Counted from the stretch's first letter, positions 40,628 to 49,571 are shown. The stretch is DNA of 64,000 nucleotides from Pseudomonas sp. LB-090624 (GCF_003205205.1 NZ_QJRL01000013.1:1-64000), one strand, 5' to 3'. Translations and numbers: made by a program. Notes: generated by a model not told the origin, from the letters alone.

Positions 40628-41200
40628 TCAGCGCCCATCAAGTTCGATCAGGCAGCACCGCCCCTGCACCACTAGCCCCAGCAATTCATCATTGCCTTCC
40701 AGCCGCAAGCAATCGAACAACCCCAACCGCTGCGTCTCGCGCCCGGCAATAGTGCATTCGACCAGGCTGCTAGCAGCAAACAACAAAACCGTCGACGCCG
40801 AGCTGTACACCCGGCTGGAGCCATTCAGCCACTGCAACCGCGCCCGATACCGCTGCGGTGCATAGATCAGGTTGAAATCGCGAATCGCCCCACCCAGCAA
40901 CTTGCAACTGACCTGGCTCTCGCCGCTGAAGGCAAACGCATCGAACGCCAGCAATGGCCGACTGGCTTGGCCATCGACCAGCAGGCGCATGCCGTCGCCC
41001 TGCAGCACGGTGATGATCCGCTGGTAACCGGCGAACGTGGAAAAGCCCCCCGACTCCTCGATATCGGCAATCGACAGGCGCCAGCCAAAACCGTCCAGGC
41101 CCTCGCCACTGTCGCGGGTAATTTCTTCGGTGAAACCGCCACCGTTCTTCCACGGCATGCGCGGGTAATTCTGCGCACGCAACAACTGCAGCTGATTCAT
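40628..41200 (-). CDS. hutD: HutD family protein
   Basis: HutD is a cupin-fold protein conserved in pseudomonad hut loci; in P. fluorescens it is thought to limit the upper level of hut activity, perhaps by binding a pathway intermediate. The 190 aa protein has the family start QNYPRMPWKNGGGFTEEI near residues 10-27, WRLSIADIEESGGFSTFAGYQR, and a bicupin-like beta pattern. Catalytic residues are not evident. It overlaps hutC by 4 bases and is followed by the giant palindrome and hutU. Confidence 0.93.
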   Translation of the reverse strand: MNQLQLLRAQNYPRMPWKNGGGFTEEITRDSGEGLDGFGWRLSIADIEESGGFSTFAGYQRIITVLQGDGMRLLVDGQASRPLLAFDAFAFSGESQVSCKLLGGAIRDFNLIYAPQRYRARLQWLNGSSRVYSSASTVLLFAASSLVECTIAGRETQRLGLFDCLRLEGNDELLGLVVQGRCCLIELDGR

Positions 41201-41943
41201 TTGCTGAAACGTCCTTCAAGGCGATGACGGGAGCCGGGGTGGATCAACCGTGCAGCGGTCACCGGCTGGCGACCGGACCAGGTACGACGGCGAATCAGCA
41301 GGCAAGGCTCGCCGCGCTCGATCTGCAGAAGCCGGCACTCCTCCGGCTCGGCGAGAATCGCTTCGACCACGTGCTCGCCCTCGGTCAGCGGCGCCACCTG
41401 GGACAGATAGGCATACGGCGTCTGCCGCGTGAAATCCTGCTTGAGATAGTCAGGGGCGATGGCTGAATTGACGTAGCGGTCCTCGATCTGTACGGGCACG
41501 CCGTTCTCGAAATGCACGATCAGCGAGTGGAAGACCCGCTGGCCTTCACGCATGTCCAGAGCCAGAGCCCGTTCGGAGCCGGCCGCTTCCTCGGTGAGCG
41601 TGATCACCTGGCAGCTATGCTGATGCCCGCGCGCGGCGATTTCGTCAGCAATGTTGTTGACCTCGAACAACGCCGAACGGCCCTTGGGCTCGGCTACGAA
41701 GGTACCGACCCCTTGCATGCGCACCAACAGGCCTTCGGCGGTGAGTTCGCGCAGGGCGCGGTTGATGGTCATGCGGCTGAAGCCCAGTTCGTTGACCAGT
41801 TCACTCTCCGATGGCACCCGGTGATGTGGCGGCCAGCTGCCATTATCGATCTGCTGGATGATCATCTGTTTGACCCGAGCGTATAGCGGCGCCGGGCCCT
41901 CGCCCATTTGGGCAACCAGCGCGGAGACAGGAGGTGTCGGCAC
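41197..41943 (-). CDS. hutC: HutC, GntR/HutC-family repressor of hut genes
   Basis: HutC represses the hut genes and is released by urocanate. The 248 aa protein has an N-terminal winged helix (about residues 14-82, LYARVKQMIIQQIDNGSW, ESELVNELGFSRMTINRALREL) and a C-terminal UTRA effector domain. I choose GTG at 41943 (VPTPPVSALVAQMGEG), with AAGGA upstream, because it gives the known P. putida length; the frame is open to 42027. It overlaps hutD and is divergent from hutF, with a TGTATATACA palindrome between them. Confidence 0.96.
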   Translation of the reverse strand: MPTPPVSALVAQMGEGPAPLYARVKQMIIQQIDNGSWPPHHRVPSESELVNELGFSRMTINRALRELTAEGLLVRMQGVGTFVAEPKGRSALFEVNNIADEIAARGHQHSCQVITLTEEAAGSERALALDMREGQRVFHSLIVHFENGVPVQIEDRYVNSAIAPDYLKQDFTRQTPYAYLSQVAPLTEGEHVVEAILAEPEECRLLQIERGEPCLLIRRRTWSGRQPVTAARLIHPGSRHRLEGRFSK

Positions 41944-42010
41944 GGCGGTGGATCCTTGTGCAAATGGAATGAGCGGTAGCTTGCCGCAGTTTACCCGGCA
42001 GGCAAACGGC

Positions 42011-42028
42011 TGTATATGTATATACAAG
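42011..42028. promoter_or_regulatory. HutC operator between hutC and hutF
   Basis: TGTATATGTATATACAAG contains the perfect palindrome TGTATATACA at 42017-42026. It lies 25 bases upstream of the hutF ATG and 68 bases from the hutC GTG, so HutC could control both directions, including its own gene. Confidence 0.75.
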
Positions 42029-42052
42029 TTAACGATAACAGGATTTGTACCG

Positions 42053-43417
42053 ATGCCCGCCTACTTCGCCGAACGCGCCCTGCTGCCTACGGGCTGGGCC
42101 AGCCACGTCCGCATCGAGGTCGCCAGCGATGGTCATGTGACGAGTATCCAGGCAGACGCCTCGGCTGAAGGTGCCGAGCGTCTGGCCGGGCCACTGCTAC
42201 CGGGCATGCCCAACCTGCACTCGCATGCCTTCCAGCGTGCCATGGCGGGGCTGGCGGAAGTCGCCGGCAACCCCAACGACAGCTTCTGGACCTGGCGCGA
42301 CCTGATGTACCGACTGGTCGGGCAGATCAGCCCGGAGCAGTTGCAAGTCATCGCCCGCCAGCTGTACATCGAGATGCTCAAGGCCGGCTACACCTCGGTC
42401 GCCGAATTCCATTATGTGCACCATGACCAGGCCGGCAAGCGCTACGCCGACCCGGCCGAGCTGTCGCGCCGTATCAGCGCCGCTGCAGCCGACAGCGGCA
42501 TCGGCCTGACCTTGCTGCCGGTGCTGTACAGCCATGCCGGCTTTGGCGGCCTGCCACCGAATGACGGGCAGCGTCGCTTCATCAATTCCACCGAACACTA
42601 CTTGCAGTTGCAGGCACAGCTCGGCCCCGTGCTGGCCGCGCAACCCGCGCAGCAACTGGGCCTGTGCTTCCACTCGCTGCGGGCAGTGACACCCGGGCAG
42701 ATCACCGAGGTACTGGCGGCAAGCGACAAGCACTGCCCGGTGCATATCCACATCGCCGAACAGCAGAAGGAAGTGGACGACTGCCTGGCCTGGAGCGGCC
42801 TGCGCCCGCTGCAGTGGCTGTACGAGCATGTGGACGTGGACCGGCGCTGGTGCCTGGTGCACGCCACCCATGCCGAAAGCGATGAAGTAACGGCCATGGC
42901 TCGCAGCGGTGCGGTGGCCGGGCTGTGCCTGACTACCGAGGCCAATCTGGGCGATGGAATTTTTCCGGCCGTGGACTACTTGGCGCAGGGCGGGCGCATG
43001 GGCATTGGTTCGGACAGCCACGTGTCGTTGAGCGTGGTGGAGGAGCTGCGTTGGCTGGAATATGGCCAGCGCCTGCGTGACCAGCGGCGCAACCGCCTGT
43101 ACCGCAGCGATCAGCCGATGGTCGGGCGCACGTTGTATGACGCGGCGCTGGCCGGTGGTGCGCAGGCGCTGGGGCATGCGGTCGGCGAGTTGGCGGTGGG
43201 CAAGCGTGCCGACTGGCTGGTACTCGACGGGCAAGACCCATACATCGCCATGGCGGATGGCGATGCCATTCTCAACCGCTGGCTGTTTGCCGGCGGCGAT
43301 CGCCAGGTGCGCGACGTGATGGTGAATGGCCGGTGGGTGGTGCGCCAAGGGCGGCATGGGCAGGAAGAAGAAAGCGGGCGCGCGTTTGCCCAGGTGTTGC
43401 GCCAGCTTTTGGGCTGA
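42053..43417 (+). CDS. hutF: HutF, formimidoylglutamate deiminase
   Basis: HutF deaminates N-formimino-L-glutamate to N-formyl-L-glutamate and ammonia, feeding HutG. This marks the five-step route rather than the direct HutG-hydrolase route of enterobacteria. The 454 aa amidohydrolase carries NLHSHAFQRAMAG near residues 56-68, HIHIAEQQKEVDDC, LVHATHAESDE and GIGSDSHVSL, all metal-site motifs. MPAYFAERALLPTG at 42053 is preceded by AGGA; the frame is open upstream into hutC antisense. It is divergent from hutC. Confidence 0.97.
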   Translation: MPAYFAERALLPTGWASHVRIEVASDGHVTSIQADASAEGAERLAGPLLPGMPNLHSHAFQRAMAGLAEVAGNPNDSFWTWRDLMYRLVGQISPEQLQVIARQLYIEMLKAGYTSVAEFHYVHHDQAGKRYADPAELSRRISAAAADSGIGLTLLPVLYSHAGFGGLPPNDGQRRFINSTEHYLQLQAQLGPVLAAQPAQQLGLCFHSLRAVTPGQITEVLAASDKHCPVHIHIAEQQKEVDDCLAWSGLRPLQWLYEHVDVDRRWCLVHATHAESDEVTAMARSGAVAGLCLTTEANLGDGIFPAVDYLAQGGRMGIGSDSHVSLSVVEELRWLEYGQRLRDQRRNRLYRSDQPMVGRTLYDAALAGGAQALGHAVGELAVGKRADWLVLDGQDPYIAMADGDAILNRWLFAGGDRQVRDVMVNGRWVVRQGRHGQEEESGRAFAQVLRQLLG

Positions 43418-43425
43418 GTGTACCG

Positions 43426-43442
43426 GGGCTGCGTTGCAGCCC
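43426..43442 (+). terminator. Hairpin after hutF
   Basis: GGGCTGC-GTT-GCAGCCC forms a perfect 7-bp stem nine bases after the hutF stop. The same hairpin sequence recurs at 62158-62174 after gpmI. No strong T-run follows; it is joined to a REP-like CTTCGCGGGC stretch. Confidence 0.5.
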
Positions 43443-43489
43443 TTCGCGGGCTTTTGCCCACGAACGGTTGCAACACGACCCCAGAAAAC

Positions 43490-44062
43490 TCAGTGCATTT
43501 TTACTATTTGCTGATCGGACGCCCGCCAGATCAAGCGGCTGGTGTCATAACCCTGCTGCCGCGCCCTGGACAGCAGGTTCTCGCGTTGCCAGGCCGGCAA
43601 TGTCGGCGTGCGCGATAGAATCCAAAGGTATTTGCGGTCCGGGCTGCCAACGATGGCCGTACGGTAGTGGTCGTCCACATAAAGAATCCAGTACTCACCC
43701 CGGGCCACGCCTGGCACCAGCTTGGTAAACCAGTTATCGAACTCGACCCACAGCTTGTCGGTGTGCCCTGGCTCCTGGATATTCGCATGCCCTTCGGCGC
43801 GCAGCCATTCGTCACCCATGGTGCGGCAGCGGTTAAGCACGCCGTAGCTGCCATCGGGCTTGAGGTTGTAATGGGCCTCGGACTGCTCGCAGCCTTCCTG
43901 GTAGCGCATGGGCAGGCGCGCCAATTCGTACCATTTGCCTTGGTAACGCTTGAGGTCGACATTGCCGGCGGTTTTCGGCGCCAGCGGGTCGTGCACGGAG
44001 CCTGCACAACCGCCCAGCAGCAACGCCAGGCATACCCCGATCAGCAGGTACGCACGCCTCAT
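43490..44062 (-). CDS. blc: Lipocalin-family outer membrane lipoprotein (Blc-like)
   Basis: This 190 aa protein is a bacterial lipocalin, which binds lipids or lysophospholipids at the outer membrane. The lipobox LLGGC gives Cys19. The lipocalin motif YQGKWYELARLPMRYQEGC lies near residues 40-58 and TDKLWVEFDNWF and GEYWILYVDDHYRTAIVGSPDRKYLWILSR follow, typical of Blc. It overlaps the upstream lipoprotein gene by 4 bases, so the two small lipoproteins are coexpressed. Confidence 0.93.
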   Translation of the reverse strand: MRRAYLLIGVCLALLLGGCAGSVHDPLAPKTAGNVDLKRYQGKWYELARLPMRYQEGCEQSEAHYNLKPDGSYGVLNRCRTMGDEWLRAEGHANIQEPGHTDKLWVEFDNWFTKLVPGVARGEYWILYVDDHYRTAIVGSPDRKYLWILSRTPTLPAWQRENLLSRARQQGYDTSRLIWRASDQQIVKMH

Positions 44063-44313
44063 TTGAGACCCTGCCCTGAATACATCAGTACCTTGTCAGC
44101 TGCGTACTGCACGCTGATGAAGCTCTTCTCGTCCCCCCAGGTGCAGCTGCTCATGCCCAACGCACCGGAACACTCGGTCGGCGTGCCGAGCAACTGCTCG
44201 ACCTCGGCCTTGCTCATACCGGCCTTGATCTTGGAATAGTTTTCCTGGTTGATCTTGCTGCAGGCAGTCAGGAAGACGCACAGCGACAACAGGGCGAGGG
44301 AACGCAACGACAT
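44059..44313 (-). CDS. Small lipoprotein with SmpA/BamE-like fold pattern
   Basis: This 84 aa protein has a lipoprotein signal (MSLRSLALLSLCVFLTAC, Cys18) and a mature part NYSKIKAGMSKAEVEQLLGTPTECS...CTWGDEKSFISVQYAADKV, the alpha-alpha-beta-beta pattern of BamE-like or DUF3862 proteins. AGGAG precedes the ATG at 44313; a GTG nine bases upstream is less likely. Two extra cysteines in the mature part may form a disulfide. It is translationally coupled to blc. Function unknown, probably at the envelope. Confidence 0.85.
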   Translation of the reverse strand: MSLRSLALLSLCVFLTACSKINQENYSKIKAGMSKAEVEQLLGTPTECSGALGMSSCTWGDEKSFISVQYAADKVLMYSGQGLK

Positions 44314-44480
44314 GAAGGACACTCCTGGAGAGATGAAGACAGGCGAGTGGCCTGCAGTGACCTTCGACGTGAAAATCCCTCCCGGGTTCCCTTCTCCACC
44401 CTCTTTACCCCTACACCATTGGTCGGATGGCCACTACTGTGCGATTAATCACAAAGCATTAGTCATACGCCCAATAAAAA

Positions 44481-44501
44481 GCCGCCCCATATAGGGGCGG
44501 C
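44481..44501 (-). terminator. Intrinsic terminator of the fbp-DUF924 unit
   Basis: GCCGCCCC at 44481-44488 and GGGGCGGC at 44494-44501 form an 8-bp stem; on the minus strand it is followed by TTTTTATT. This is a textbook terminator 40 bases beyond the DUF924 gene. Confidence 0.9.
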
Positions 44502-44540
44502 CTTGTGTCACGACGGCCTGCGCACCAGGCCCCTGCAACC

Positions 44541-45137
44541 TCAGAACCGGGAGCCGGGCTCCAGCAGAAAATCCATCTCTTCGCTGGTACTCGGGCGCTC
44601 CAGCACCAGGTTGCGATGCGGAAAACGCCCGAACCGGGCAATCACCCGCTGGTGCTGCTCGGCATAGTCGAGAAAGCCTTCGAACAGCCGGCGGTTGGCC
44701 TCGGGCTGCTCGTCCAGCAGGGTCTGGTAACGCTCGACGCACAGGTTCTGCCAGTCCAGCACCTCGGCATGCTCCAGCACCAGCAATACGAAAACCCGCT
44801 GGATCGGCAGCAACTGGTAATCCCAGTTCTTCTGCAGGCCTTGCATGGCCACCACCTGGGCACGCCGGTCGCCCTCGAAGGCGCGCGGCGTGTCGCGGTA
44901 GATCATGCGTGGCAGCTGGTCCAGCAAGATGAGCAGGCCCAGCCAGCCCTGCGGGGTTTGCTGCCACTCATCGAGCCCGCCCGCCAGGGCTTGCTCGACT
45001 AGGTCGCCAAACAACGCATGGGCATCGGCATCGTGATGCTTGCCGAACCACAGCGTGCTCTTCTCGTCAGCCACGGCCTGGGCACTGGTGCCCCAACCGA
45101 ACCACCATTCCAGCAACGGCTGCCAAGGTGCGAGCAT
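44541..45137 (-). CDS. DUF924 family protein
   Basis: This 198 aa protein fits DUF924, an all-helical, TPR-like family of unknown function. Family blocks are WWFGWGTSAQAVADEKSTLWFGKHHDADA near residues 11-39, LGLLILLDQLPRMIYRDTPRAFEGD, and FGRFPHRNLVLERPSTSEEMDFL near the end. Its ribosome site AAGGAG contains the stop codon region of fbp and the genes are only three bases apart, so it is the second gene of an fbp operon. A strong terminator follows. Confidence 0.9.
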   Translation of the reverse strand: MLAPWQPLLEWWFGWGTSAQAVADEKSTLWFGKHHDADAHALFGDLVEQALAGGLDEWQQTPQGWLGLLILLDQLPRMIYRDTPRAFEGDRRAQVVAMQGLQKNWDYQLLPIQRVFVLLVLEHAEVLDWQNLCVERYQTLLDEQPEANRRLFEGFLDYAEQHQRVIARFGRFPHRNLVLERPSTSEEMDFLLEPGSRF

Positions 45138-45140
45138 GAC

Positions 45141-46151
45141 TTACTCCTTGTGGTACGCGGTTGCGCGCTCTACCTCTTCCTTCGAACCAAGGAAGACTGC
45201 CACGCGCTGGTGCAGGCCCTCTGGCTTGATGTCGAGGATGCGATTGTAACCGTCGGTAGAGGCGCCACCGGCCTGTTCGATGATGAACGACATCGGGTTG
45301 GCTTCGTACATGAGGCGCAGCTTGCCCGGCTTGCTCGGCTCGCGCGCGTCACGTGGGTACATGAACAGGCCGCCACGGGTCAGGATGCGGTGGACGTCGG
45401 CCACCATCGAGGCGATCCAGCGCATGTTGTAGTTCTTTTTCAGCGGGCCGGTCTCGCCTGCCAGCAGTTCGCCCACGTAACGCTGTACCGGGGCTTCCCA
45501 GTGGCGCTGGTTGGACATGTTGATGGCGAACTCGGCGGTGGTTTCTGGCACGCGGATGTTTTCGTGAGTCAGCACGAAGCTGCCCAGCTCGCGGTCCAGG
45601 GTGAAGCCCTTGACACCATTGCCCAGGGTCAGGATCAACATGGTCTGCGGGCCATAGATGGCATAGCCGGCGGCGACCTGCTGGGTGCCTGGCTGCAGGA
45701 AGGCGTTCTCGTTCAGGGTTTCGTTCTGGCTCAGGTACTCGTTAGGGCAACGCAGTACCGAGAAGATGGTGCCGACCGACACGTTCACGTCGATGTTCGA
45801 CGAACCGTCCAGTGGGTCGAAGACCAGCAGGTAGGCGCCTTTCGGGTACTTGCCCGGGATCTGGTAGGCATTGTCCATTTCTTCGGACGCCATGCCGGCC
45901 AGGTGGCCGCCCCACTCGTTGGCTTCCAGCAGGATATCGTTGGAAATCACGTCCAGTTTCTTCTGGACCTCGCCCTGCACGTTTTCAGTGCCCATGCTGC
46001 CCAGCACACCGCCAAGGGCGCCCTTGGACACGTGATGGCTGATTTCCTTGCACGCACGCGCCACCACCTCGATCAGGAAGCGCAGATCGGCAGGGGTATT
46101 GTTGCTGCGGGTCTGCTCAATCAGATAGCGACTCAGGGTAACGCGGGACAT
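45141..46151 (-). CDS. fbp: Fbp, class I fructose-1,6-bisphosphatase
   Basis: Fbp removes the 1-phosphate of fructose-1,6-bisphosphate in gluconeogenesis. The 336 aa enzyme has the metal-binding signature [20 protein letters not shown] near residues 108-127 and the substrate site [15 protein letters not shown]...FMYP near residues 249-270. [13 protein letters not shown] at 46151 has GGAG six bases upstream; the open frame reads further but without a site. It is followed by a DUF924 gene. Pseudomonads need it because they make hexose phosphates from organic acids. Confidence 0.97.
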   Translation of the reverse strand: MSRVTLSRYLIEQTRSNNTPADLRFLIEVVARACKEISHHVSKGALGGVLGSMGTENVQGEVQKKLDVISNDILLEANEWGGHLAGMASEEMDNAYQIPGKYPKGAYLLVFDPLDGSSNIDVNVSVGTIFSVLRCPNEYLSQNETLNENAFLQPGTQQVAAGYAIYGPQTMLILTLGNGVKGFTLDRELGSFVLTHENIRVPETTAEFAINMSNQRHWEAPVQRYVGELLAGETGPLKKNYNMRWIASMVADVHRILTRGGLFMYPRDAREPSKPGKLRLMYEANPMSFIIEQAGGASTDGYNRILDIKPEGLHQRVAVFLGSKEEVERATAYHKE

Positions 46152-46312
46152 GTATGGCTCCGAATGGATGGGGGAGATAAAAAACCCCCGCAGTTTACAG
46201 GGAGAGTTGCAGGCTAGCGAGTGATGAGACTCGCCACGGCTCTCAGACGGCACAATAGGTCGGTAGTTCAGCCTTCGCCAGGCCGGCTGTCGAGTGGGAG
46301 GCTTTGCAGTCC

Positions 46313-46416
46313 ATTCGCGCGGCGAGCTCGCTGCCACAGGTTTTTTGCGCTGCCTTCAAGGCAACGGAGATGCTGTGGGAGCGGGCTTGCCCCGCGAATG
46401 GGCCGCAACGCGGCCC
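46313..46416. repeat. Diverged REP doublet plus hairpin between fbp and glgP
   Basis: TTCGCGCGGCGAGCTCGCTG at 46313-46332 is loosely inverted at 46376-46397 (GGGAGCGGGCTTGCCCCGCG), and GGGCCGC-AAC-GCGGCCC at 46400-46416 is a perfect 7-bp hairpin. It lies just beyond the glgP stop (minus strand) and upstream of fbp. Confidence 0.65.
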
Positions 46417-46423
46417 CGCACGC

Positions 46424-48874
46424 TCAATCCAAAGCCTTCCAGATATCGGTCGCATACTCGCGAATGGTCCGATCCGACGAGAACCAGCCCATCCGCGCGG
46501 TATTCAACACTGCCATGCGCCACCACTCCTGCGGTGTGTGCCACAGTTCCTCGACCCGGCGCTGGGCATCCCAGTAGGCATCGAAGTCGGCGCACACCAG
46601 GAAGCGGTCATACGCCACCAGTCCATCGATCAACCCGCTGTAGCGCGACGGGTCGTCCGGCGAAAACACCCCGCTGCGAATGGCCTGCAGCACGTCGCCA
46701 AGACGGCTCGATGCCGCAATCGCTGCACTGGCACCAAAGTCCCCGGCCTTGCGCCGCGCCTCCACCTGCTGCGCGGTAAGGCCGAAAATGAACATGTTGT
46801 CAGCCCCCACCTGCTCGCACATCTCGACGTTGGCGCCATCGAGGGTGCCAATGGTGAGCGCGCCATTCAGGCCGAACTTCATGTTGCTGGTACCGGAGGC
46901 TTCGTAACCTGCAGTGGATATCTGCTCGGAAAGGTCTGCCGCCGGGATGATGCTCTCGGCCAGACTGACGTTGTAGTTGGGCAGGAATACGACCTTCAGC
47001 AGGCCGCGCACAGTCGGGTCGTTGTTCACCACCCGGGCGATATCGTTGGCTAGCTTGATGATCAGCTTGGCCTGGTGGTAACTGGCAGCAGCCTTGCCGG
47101 CGAAGATCTTCACCCGCGGCACCCAGTCGGTGCCCGGGTCGTTGCGCATGGCCTGGTACAGCGCCACGGTATGCAGCAGGTTGAGCAGCTGGCGCTTGTA
47201 CTCGTGGATGCGCTTTACCTGCACATCGAACAGCGCTTCGGGGTTTACCGTTACGCCAATGCGGTCCTGGATGATGCTGGCCAGGGCGCGTTTACTGTGC
47301 AGGCGCTGGGCGGCGAACTGCTTGCGGAAACCGGCCTTGTCGGCGAACGGCACCAGGCCGGCCAGGCGCCCTTCCGGGTCGTCCTTCAGCTCGGGGCCCA
47401 GCGCTTCGACCAGCATCTCGGTCAGAGGCGGGTTGGCCTGGTACAACCAGCGGCGGAAGGTAATGCCGTTGGTTTTGTTGTTGATTCGCTGCGGGTAAAG
47501 CTTGTGCAGTTCGGCGAACACCGTGCTTTTCATCAGCTTGCTGTGCAGCGCCGATACGCCGTTGACGCTGTGCGAGCCAAGAAACGCCAGGTTGCCCATG
47601 CGCACCCGGCGACCATTGTCTTCCTCGATCAGCGACACTGCCCGCAGCACGTCGAAGTCGTGCAGGCCTTTGGCGCGCAGGCTGTCAATGTGGTAGGCGT
47701 TGATCAGGTAGATGATTTGCATGTGCCGCGGCAGCATGCGTTCCATCAACGCCACCGGCCAGGTTTCCAGGGCCTCGGGCAGCAAGGTGTGGTTGGTATA
47801 GGCGAGCGTGCCGACGGTCAGCTCCCAGGCTTTGTCCCAGGGGATTTCATGCTGGTCGACGAGCAGGCGCATCAGCTCGGCGACGGCAATCGACGGGTGG
47901 GTATCGTTGAGCTGGATGGCCGCCGCATCGGGCAGGTTGAGCAGGCTATCGTGCATGTTGAGGTGGCGGCGCAGCAGGTCCTGCAACGATGCCGAGACAA
48001 AGAAGTATTCCTGGCGCAGACGCAGCTCCTGCCCCGCTTCGGTACTGTCAGCCGGGTACAGCACCCGCGAAATACTCTCGGCCCGCGCCACTTCAGCCAC
48101 GGCGCCAAGGTGGTCACCTGCGTTGAAACGCTCCAGATGAAGCTCTTCCAGCGCCCGTGCTCGCCACAGGCGCAAAGTGTTGACGCTGGAACCACGCCAG
48201 CCAACCACGGGTGTGTCGTACGCCACCGCCCGCACCGTTTCACCCGGCCACCACACCTGGCGCTGGTTGCCCTGGCTGTCGTGCACCGTTTCGACACTGC
48301 CACCAAAGCTGATCGGGTAGATCACCTCGGCACGTTCGAATTCCCAGGGGTTACCGAAGTCCAGCCAGTTCTCGGTCTGCTCCTGCTGCCAGCCATCGAC
48401 CACCGCCTGGCGAAACAGCCCGTGCTCGTAGCGGATGCCATAGCCGTGGGCAGCAATGCCCAAGGTCGACATGCTCTCCATGAAGCACGCGGCCAGACGC
48501 CCCAAGCCGCCGTTGCCTAGCGCGGCATCCGGCTCGAGCAAGCGGATACGCTCCAGGTCCACATCCAGACCTTCCAGAGCATCGCGGGCGATGTCCAGCA
48601 GGCCCAGGTTGCTCAAGCTGTCGTAGAGCAACCGGCCAATGAGAAATTCCAGGGAAAGGTAGTAGACCCGCTTCTGGCTACGTCGATAGGCTCGGCGGGT
48701 GTGGTCCATCCAATGGTCGACCATGTGATCGCGCGCGGCCAAGGCAATGGCTTCGAACCAGTCATGGTCGAAGGCATGCTCCGGATCCTTGCCGACCGCG
48801 TAGGTCAGCTTGTTCAGTACAGCAGCGCGAAAATCCGCGACTTCGGCGTCACGTGCTTTGGGTTCCTGGGACAT
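46424..48874 (-). CDS. glgP: Glycogen/starch alpha-glucan phosphorylase
   Basis: GlgP releases glucose-1-phosphate from glycogen using pyridoxal phosphate. The 816 aa protein has the GDANVEM-like and PLP-lysine motif EASGTSNMKFGLNGALTIGTLDGANVEM near residues 657-684, the RRVYYLSLEFLIGR start region, and NDTHPSIAVAELMRLLVD. MSQEPKARDAE at 48874 is preceded by GAGGA; longer in-frame starts to 48973 have no site. It is a single gene here, not beside the glg/tre operons, and divergent from the YkgJ-type gene. Confidence 0.96.
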   Translation of the reverse strand: MSQEPKARDAEVADFRAAVLNKLTYAVGKDPEHAFDHDWFEAIALAARDHMVDHWMDHTRRAYRRSQKRVYYLSLEFLIGRLLYDSLSNLGLLDIARDALEGLDVDLERIRLLEPDAALGNGGLGRLAACFMESMSTLGIAAHGYGIRYEHGLFRQAVVDGWQQEQTENWLDFGNPWEFERAEVIYPISFGGSVETVHDSQGNQRQVWWPGETVRAVAYDTPVVGWRGSSVNTLRLWRARALEELHLERFNAGDHLGAVAEVARAESISRVLYPADSTEAGQELRLRQEYFFVSASLQDLLRRHLNMHDSLLNLPDAAAIQLNDTHPSIAVAELMRLLVDQHEIPWDKAWELTVGTLAYTNHTLLPEALETWPVALMERMLPRHMQIIYLINAYHIDSLRAKGLHDFDVLRAVSLIEEDNGRRVRMGNLAFLGSHSVNGVSALHSKLMKSTVFAELHKLYPQRINNKTNGITFRRWLYQANPPLTEMLVEALGPELKDDPEGRLAGLVPFADKAGFRKQFAAQRLHSKRALASIIQDRIGVTVNPEALFDVQVKRIHEYKRQLLNLLHTVALYQAMRNDPGTDWVPRVKIFAGKAAASYHQAKLIIKLANDIARVVNNDPTVRGLLKVVFLPNYNVSLAESIIPAADLSEQISTAGYEASGTSNMKFGLNGALTIGTLDGANVEMCEQVGADNMFIFGLTAQQVEARRKAGDFGASAAIAASSRLGDVLQAIRSGVFSPDDPSRYSGLIDGLVAYDRFLVCADFDAYWDAQRRVEELWHTPQEWWRMAVLNTARMGWFSSDRTIREYATDIWKALD

Positions 48875-48993
48875 GCGGCATCCTCGGGCAAGTTGACGAA
48901 AGCGGAGGGAGAGTGTTGAGACTAGACCCTTCGACAGGGAGCGACAGTTACGGTTCGCAGTTTTCATGCCCACTCTGCGATTCCGGCAAAAGG

Positions 48994-49012
48994 TTGTTCA
49001 TAAATTGAACAA
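48994..49012. promoter_or_regulatory. Perfect inverted repeat in the glgP / YkgJ intergenic region
   Basis: TTGTTCA-TAAAT-TGAACAA is a perfect 7-bp inverted repeat with a 5-bp spacer, A/T-rich against its surroundings, followed by a possible -10 (TATCAT at 49019-49024) on the plus strand. It looks like a regulator-binding site overlapping a promoter. The protein that would bind is not known. Confidence 0.45.
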
Positions 49013-49058
49013 TTCCGGTATCATCGCGCGCCCCAAGACCGTGATCCACCCTATAAAG

Positions 49059-49463
49059 ATGAAAACGACCCTGATCGCCGCGGCCGAAGTCGACCGCCTG
49101 GAGACCTGGCAGCGCTACACCAGCAACATGTGCCATGGCTGCCATTCGACCTGCTGCACCCTGCCGGTAGAGGTGAAGATCAAGGATCTGATCCGTATCG
49201 GCGTGGTCGACGAGTTCGAAAAAGACGAACCCCCCAAGAACGTGGCCAAGCGCCTGCAAAAAGAAGGCATCATCGAGCGCTTCAACCAGAAGTCCGGGAT
49301 CTTCACCCTGACCCGGATGAGCAACGACGACTGCATGTATCTGGATCGTAAAAGCCGCCTGTGCACCATTTATGACAAGCGCCCGGATACCTGCCGCAAC
49401 CACCCCAAGGTCGGGCCGCGGCCGGGCTATTGTGCTTACAAGCCCAAGGTGGTGGGGCGCTGA
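49059..49463 (+). CDS. YkgJ-family cysteine cluster protein
   Basis: This 134 aa protein has the zinc- or iron-chelating cysteine pattern of the CxxCxxxCC domain: CHGCHSTCC near residues 24-32, then C at DDCMYLD, RLCTIYDKRPDTCRNHP, and a last cysteine in PGYCAYKP. The domain binds metal but its role is not established. MKTTLIAAAEVDRL at 49059 is chosen as it is the first start after the putative promoter; the Shine-Dalgarno is weak. It is followed by a bidirectional terminator and the convergent typA. Confidence 0.88.
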   Translation: MKTTLIAAAEVDRLETWQRYTSNMCHGCHSTCCTLPVEVKIKDLIRIGVVDEFEKDEPPKNVAKRLQKEGIIERFNQKSGIFTLTRMSNDDCMYLDRKSRLCTIYDKRPDTCRNHPKVGPRPGYCAYKPKVVGR

Positions 49464-49519
49464 CCTATTGTCTGCAGCCTAAAGAGGCCGGTACCACCGG
49501 CACAAAAAACCCAGACAAA

Positions 49520-49553
49520 AAAACGCCCCCGGCCTTTCGACCGGGGGCGTTTT
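49520..49553. terminator. Bidirectional terminator between the YkgJ-type gene and typA
   Basis: AAAACGCCCCCGG at 49520-49532 pairs with CCGGGGGCGTTTT at 49541-49553 around CCTTTCGA. The A-run and T-run on either side make it work on both strands for the two convergent genes. Confidence 0.92.
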
Positions 49554-49571
49554 CATTCAGCCTGAGCTAAC

